64,000 nt of DNA from Palaemon carinicauda (lineage: Eukaryota; Arthropoda; Malacostraca; Decapoda; Palaemonidae), in assembly GCF_036898095.1 (NCBI RefSeq), contig NC_090744.1, forward strand, positions 13,320,143 to 13,384,142. Direction: 5' to 3'. Numbering within the stretch: the stretch's first letter is position 1; every line of letters begins with the position of its first letter. Positions 58,960-64,000 of this stretch are shown here, one piece after another. Under the pieces are notes generated by a model. The model did no database searches. It was not told the DNA's origin and worked only from the letters and a program-made list of their open reading frames with translations. The position numbers were made by a program, and so were the translations under genes.

Positions 58960-59900
58960 ATTTTTTTTTCAAGAGCATGAAAGAGCCCAAACCGCCTCTT
59001 CCACTGTCATCTAGGAACTGAGGTTACAGTTTACTTGACTAAGAAATCTAGGGGTCGTAAATCAGTCACCAATCTGCATCAAAGCTGCTCCTACAGCCAC
59101 ATCACTAGCTTCTACTTTGAGATAAACAGCTTGTCCGATTCAGATAGCCTTCAACACTGAAGACTTTGGATTCATTAGCTGCAAATGCACGTTGACAATC
59201 TTCTGCCCACTAGAGTCAATCTTAGGGCTGGCGAGATTAACCATTGGTACAGCTAGCTGAAAAGTTCAGATTTATAAAATCTAGCCATAGAGGGTTGTGA
59301 GTAGGCAATATTTGATACATGTAACCCATCATACTTGGGTGAAATCATTCCGCTCCCAACATCCATGACCCAAGTTGAGACTTTCCAATGGTAGTTTTCT
59401 GCCAGGTCTTGTAGGTGAAGTAACAGGTCTCACGATCTTTTAATGTATTTTGCACGTATAGTCGTGGACCAGTGTCAATGACAACATTTCTCAACTGAAA
59501 CATAACATTAAAAGGTTGAAATGTTTAAAAACAGCATTTGTCATTTCAAAGGGAATAACAGTTTCGAAATTTAACTACAGATATGACATAGGCAGAAGCC
59601 TTCCTAGAATTTTCTGTCAAGGGTACTTTTCTAGTAGGTTAATAAAACTTAATTAAAAGTTTGGGATTTGCAACTTAATGGAAACGCTTATCAAAGGATT
59701 AGTGTCTTTAAGGGAGGCAGAGTTCAACTTCCGATAAACTTTCGAGACTTAAGACTAACCTGGTTTTTTGGTAAAAGATGCAGGGTAAGGCCCATGAGTT
59801 GGTCACTGCTCTGCCAACCCATTCTGGATAAGAAACTACTTCCCGTTCCATAGCTTCCTGCTTGTAAGGAGGTAGTTGTAGGTCTCCAACAGAATGGATT
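58960..59900 (-). pseudogene. Ty3/Gypsy pol fossil (RT to RNase H)
   Basis: Minus-strand blocks in Gypsy order across three frames: PYKQEAMEREV and SWALPCIFYQK (RT N-terminus, 59880-59770); DLLLHLQDLAENYHWKVS and VGSGMISPKYDGLHV with MARFYKS (59460-59280, palm to thumb); VPMVNLASPKIDS; WAEDCQRAFAANES (connection); and VEASDVAVGAALMQIGD (RNase H start, where the first catalytic Asp is Glu). The YxDD segment is not found. Many stops and frameshifts; dead. Confidence 0.7.
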
Positions 59901-60865
59901 AGTCGCAGGTGTCAATACCACATTGTGAAGCCACAACTGATAGTAGAGGTAAATCTGAAAAAGTAATGATATCAGAAAAGCTTTTTCAAGCTGGGAATTT
60001 AATGCATGAAATGTCCTGCAAGATTATAGTGCTAGATATACAAAGTTAACCTCCTACTGTAGGAAGAGTTTATCACCCGTAATTATAGTAGGCATGTTTA
60101 ACCATCTGAATTTTCACAATCTATTCCATAGAATTTCTAGCGATTCAATTCAACTATGGTTCTTAAGTCTACCAGGTGTGTAATATTATCATAATTACTT
60201 TCCATTAAGGTTTAACTAAATACCTCGTAAAATTGTCTCACTCAATTCTCTTTACTTCACAAATATGTCAACCCGAGCTGATTTGACCCACATCAAAATA
60301 CTAAGGTATGAACATGTTCTACACAATTTCGGCCTTACAAATTTCCGAATATTACTTCCATAGAATTCAGGGGTTAGCTTATACGCCTTACAAACTAACC
60401 TCCGAGATTCATTATCACAGCATCGTTGAAAATCTAAAAGACTGCATAGGTAGTTCGCCCCTTGCACTTCAAAACACTGAACAAAAGGGGGGGTCACTAT
60501 TCTCTGGACCACTACAAAATATATACAACTAAATTCACCACAACTCATGTACACTAAAACAAAACAATTGAATAGAATACAAAATCAACTCTTGCTGGAG
60601 CAACTTACGAAATACTGGAGATACTTAAAGAGTAATACTTAATAGTTACAACGCACCAGAGAATCTGACCTTAAAACAAATTCTAACTTCCAAAGAAGAC
60701 TAAACTTCACCCCAAACAAGGAAAAATAAATACAAACAAAATCACAGTTCAAACAAGGATTACAGAGTAAATGCTATGGAAGTACAATTAAGGGGGAACT
60801 TCACGAAAAAGACAAAATAAATATTACTTGACATTATTAAAGCTAGCATAACATTATGTATACAA
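59901..60865. other. No gene recognised
   Basis: AT-rich sequence. A minus-strand frame at 60252-60554 (100 codons) has no recognisable motif. Confidence 0.4.
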
Positions 60866-60879
60866 TACACACACACACA

Positions 60880-60966
<87 letters not shown>
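60866..60966. repeat. Compound (CA)n-(TA)n microsatellite
   Basis: (CA)n with one TA interruption to 60924, then (AT)n to 60966. Confidence 0.96.
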
Positions 60967-60968
<2 letters not shown>

Positions 60969-61094
60969 AACATTTGTTAATATATTTCATAACTGAATTG
61001 TAAAGGTTAAGGATTTCACCATCCCAATTTGCATGTCAAAATTCTTCAAGATAAAGGAATGAAGTCTATCGTCATAATGACGCCCTCCATTTAT

Positions 61095-61098
<4 letters not shown>

Positions 61099-61173
<75 letters not shown>

Positions 61174-61258
61174 TAGATAGCACCAGTAGTAATAATAATA
61201 ATGATAGTAATAATAATAATAATATAGATAGCACCAGTAGTAATAATAATAATAATAA

Positions 61259-61299
<41 letters not shown>

Positions 61300-61317
61300 T
61301 AGATAGCACCAGTAGTA

Positions 61318-61356
<39 letters not shown>

Positions 61357-61413
61357 TAGATAGCACCAGTAATAATAATAATAATAATAATAATATAGAT
61401 AGCACCAGTAGTA

Positions 61414-61458
<45 letters not shown>

Positions 61459-61470
61459 TAGATAGCACCA

Positions 61471-61504
<34 letters not shown>

Positions 61505-61551
61505 TAATAATAATAATAATGATAATAATAATAATATAGATAGCACCAGTA

Positions 61552-61603
<52 letters not shown>

Positions 61604-61626
61604 TAATAATATAGATAGCACCAGTA

Positions 61627-61680
<54 letters not shown>

Positions 61681-61695
61681 TAGATAGCACCAGTA

Positions 61696-61731
<36 letters not shown>

Positions 61732-61750
61732 TAGATAGCACCAGTAGTAA

Positions 61751-61781
<31 letters not shown>

Positions 61782-61794
61782 ATAGATAGCACCA

Positions 61795-61860
<66 letters not shown>

Positions 61861-61872
61861 TAGATAGCACCA

Positions 61873-61912
<40 letters not shown>

Positions 61913-61938
61913 TAATAATAATAATAGAGATAGCACCA

Positions 61939-61974
<36 letters not shown>

Positions 61975-62010
61975 TAGATAGCACCAGTAGTAATAATAAT
62001 AATAATAATG

Positions 62011-62049
<39 letters not shown>

Positions 62050-62157
62050 TAGATAGCACCAGTAATAATAATAATAATAGTAATAATAATATAGATAGCA
62101 CCAGTAGTAATAATAATAATAATAGTAATAATAATAATATAGATAGCACCAGTAGTA

Positions 62158-62193
<36 letters not shown>

Positions 62194-62208
62194 TAGATAG
62201 CACCAGTA

Positions 62209-62253
<45 letters not shown>

Positions 62254-62316
62254 TAGATAGCACCGGTAGTAATAATAATAATAATAATAATAATAAAAAT
62301 ATAGATAGCACCAGTA

Positions 62317-62358
<42 letters not shown>

Positions 62359-62556
62359 GTATAGATAGCACCAGTAGTAGTAGTAATAACAATAATAATA
62401 ATAATAATAATATAGATAGCAGTAGTAGTAGTAGTAGTAGTAGTAGTAATAATAATAATAATAATAATAATAATATAGATAGCACCAGCAGTAATAATAA
62501 TAATAATAACAATAATAATAATAATAATAATAATAATATAGATAGCACCAGTAGTA

Positions 62557-62604
<48 letters not shown>

Positions 62605-62619
62605 TAGATAGCACCAGTA

Positions 62620-62673
<54 letters not shown>

Positions 62674-62730
62674 TAGATAGCACCAGTAGTAATAATAATA
62701 ATAATAATAATAATATAGATAGCACCAGTA

Positions 62731-62763
<33 letters not shown>

Positions 62764-62778
62764 TAGATAGCACCAGTA

Positions 62779-62820
<42 letters not shown>

Positions 62821-62839
62821 TAGATAGCACCAGTAGTAA

Positions 62840-62870
<31 letters not shown>

Positions 62871-62934
62871 AATATAGATAGCACCAGTAATAATGATAAT
62901 AATAATAATAATAATAATAATATAAATAGCTCCA

Positions 62935-62977
<43 letters not shown>

Positions 62978-63003
62978 TAATAATAATAATAGAGATAGCA
63001 CCA

Positions 63004-63048
<45 letters not shown>

Positions 63049-63123
63049 TAGATAGCACCAGTAGTAATAATAATAATAATAATGATAATAATAATAATAA
63101 TAATAATAATATAGATAGCACCA

Positions 63124-63156
<33 letters not shown>

Positions 63157-63222
63157 TAGATAGCACCAGTAGTAATAATAATAATAATAGTAATAATAAT
63201 AATATAGATAGCACCAGTAGTA

Positions 63223-63261
<39 letters not shown>

Positions 63262-63276
63262 TAGATAGCACCAGTA

Positions 63277-63312
<36 letters not shown>

Positions 63313-63327
63313 TAGATAGCACCGGTA

Positions 63328-63361
<34 letters not shown>

Positions 63362-63540
63362 TATAGATAGCACCAGTAGTAGTAATAATAATAATAATAA
63401 TAATAATAATAGTATAGATAGCACCAGTAGTAGTAGTAATAACAATAATAATAATAATAATATAGATAGCAGCAGTAGTAGTAGTAGTAGTAGTAGTAAT
63501 AATAATAATAATAATAATAATAATATAGATAGCACCAGCA

Positions 63541-63591
<51 letters not shown>

Positions 63592-63609
63592 TAGATAGCA
63601 CCAGTAGTA

Positions 63610-63660
<51 letters not shown>

Positions 63661-63672
63661 TAGATAGCACCA

Positions 63673-63732
<60 letters not shown>

Positions 63733-63747
63733 TAGATAGCACCAGTA

Positions 63748-63780
<33 letters not shown>

Positions 63781-63795
63781 TAGATAGCACCAGTA

Positions 63796-63834
<39 letters not shown>

Positions 63835-63882
63835 TAGATAGCACCAGTAGTAATAATAATAATAATAAAGATAGCACCAGTA

Positions 63883-63915
<33 letters not shown>

Positions 63916-63930
63916 TAGATAGCACCAGTA

Positions 63931-63981
<51 letters not shown>

Positions 63982-64000
63982 GAGATAGCACCAGTAGTAA
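61099..64000. repeat. Compound (TAA)n satellite with 18-bp spacer
   Basis: About 2.9 kb of AAT arrays of varying length, broken by roughly fifty copies of ATAGATAGCACCAGTAGT (variants AGAGATAGC, CACCGGTAG, GATAGCAGTAG). Rare variants recur about 1.05-1.09 kb apart, so a higher-order unit is duplicated. It continues past the window edge. Confidence 0.96.

Noticed and set aside
59353..59510. Open segment with a TTATGTTTCAG acceptor that looked like a host exon
   Set aside because: Another frame of the same DNA encodes Gypsy RT blocks (DLAENYHW, VGSGMISPKYD), so the open frame is incidental.
59755..59950. 65-codon segment with acceptor- and donor-like borders
   Set aside because: A different frame reads the N-terminal Gypsy RT block (PYKQEAMEREV, SWALPCIFYQK); treated as TE fossil.
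61091..63991. 966-codon Leu-rich open frame on the minus strand
   Set aside because: It is the translation of (TAA)n, a triplet repeat that is stop-free in this frame by composition; no gene.
61099..64000. CRISPR-like pattern of an 18-bp sequence at irregular intervals
   Set aside because: The intervals are AAT microsatellite rather than unique spacers, the repeat is not palindromic, and the context is eukaryotic TE sequence.

Overview
The window reads as a piece of a decapod-like crustacean genome, and almost everything in it is transposable-element (TE) sequence. I see no bacterial gene layout, no tRNA or rRNA gene and no CRISPR array. The crustacean reading is inference. It rests on abundant DIRS-like tyrosine-recombinase retrotransposons, pervasive (TAA)n microsatellites, TAA-tailed retroposons and Tigger/pogo, BEL and Gypsy fossils.

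Layout. 1-1050: decayed BEL/Pao-type LTR element and half of a SINE-like repeat. 1051-7802: rearranged DIRS element (DIRS-A) inserted inside that repeat, whose other half follows at 7803-7962. 8-18 kb: introns of a possible host gene, holding SINE-like copies, an inverted duplication, a perfect hairpin, the YR end of a plus-strand DIRS (DIRS-G), a Gypsy RT fossil and a Tigger fossil. 18335-28104: a three-part nest, in which a plus-strand non-LTR element (LINE-A) is interrupted by an internally deleted DIRS (DIRS-E) and by a minus-strand RTE-like element (LINE-B). 28.3-32.2 kb: a DIRS end fragment, a Tigger copy and a MITE. 32166-53933: three nearly adjacent DIRS elements (D, C, F), all minus strand. 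F has every open frame intact. 54-64 kb: tandem and palindromic repeats, a LINE 3' end, a Gypsy pol fossil and a terminal ~2.9 kb compound (TAA)n satellite.

The DIRS elements share one architecture: inverted terminal repeats, an internal complementary region (ICR) that joins the complements of both ends, a gag-like ORF1 starting with a cysteine-rich module, RT-RNase H with a Dam-like methylase tail, and a tyrosine recombinase (YR). Two families are present: A/C/F and D/E/G/H. Two insertions (E into LINE-A, A into the SINE-like repeat) can be read through as empty sites with no target-site duplication, as expected for YR integration.

The only sequence that looks like host coding DNA is four short exon-like segments on the minus strand (28240-28321, 18182-18317, 9443-9574, 8074-8132). 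They have compatible splice phases and would encode part of a coiled-coil protein. Two of them carry an in-frame stop, so this may be a decaying gene or a paralogue.
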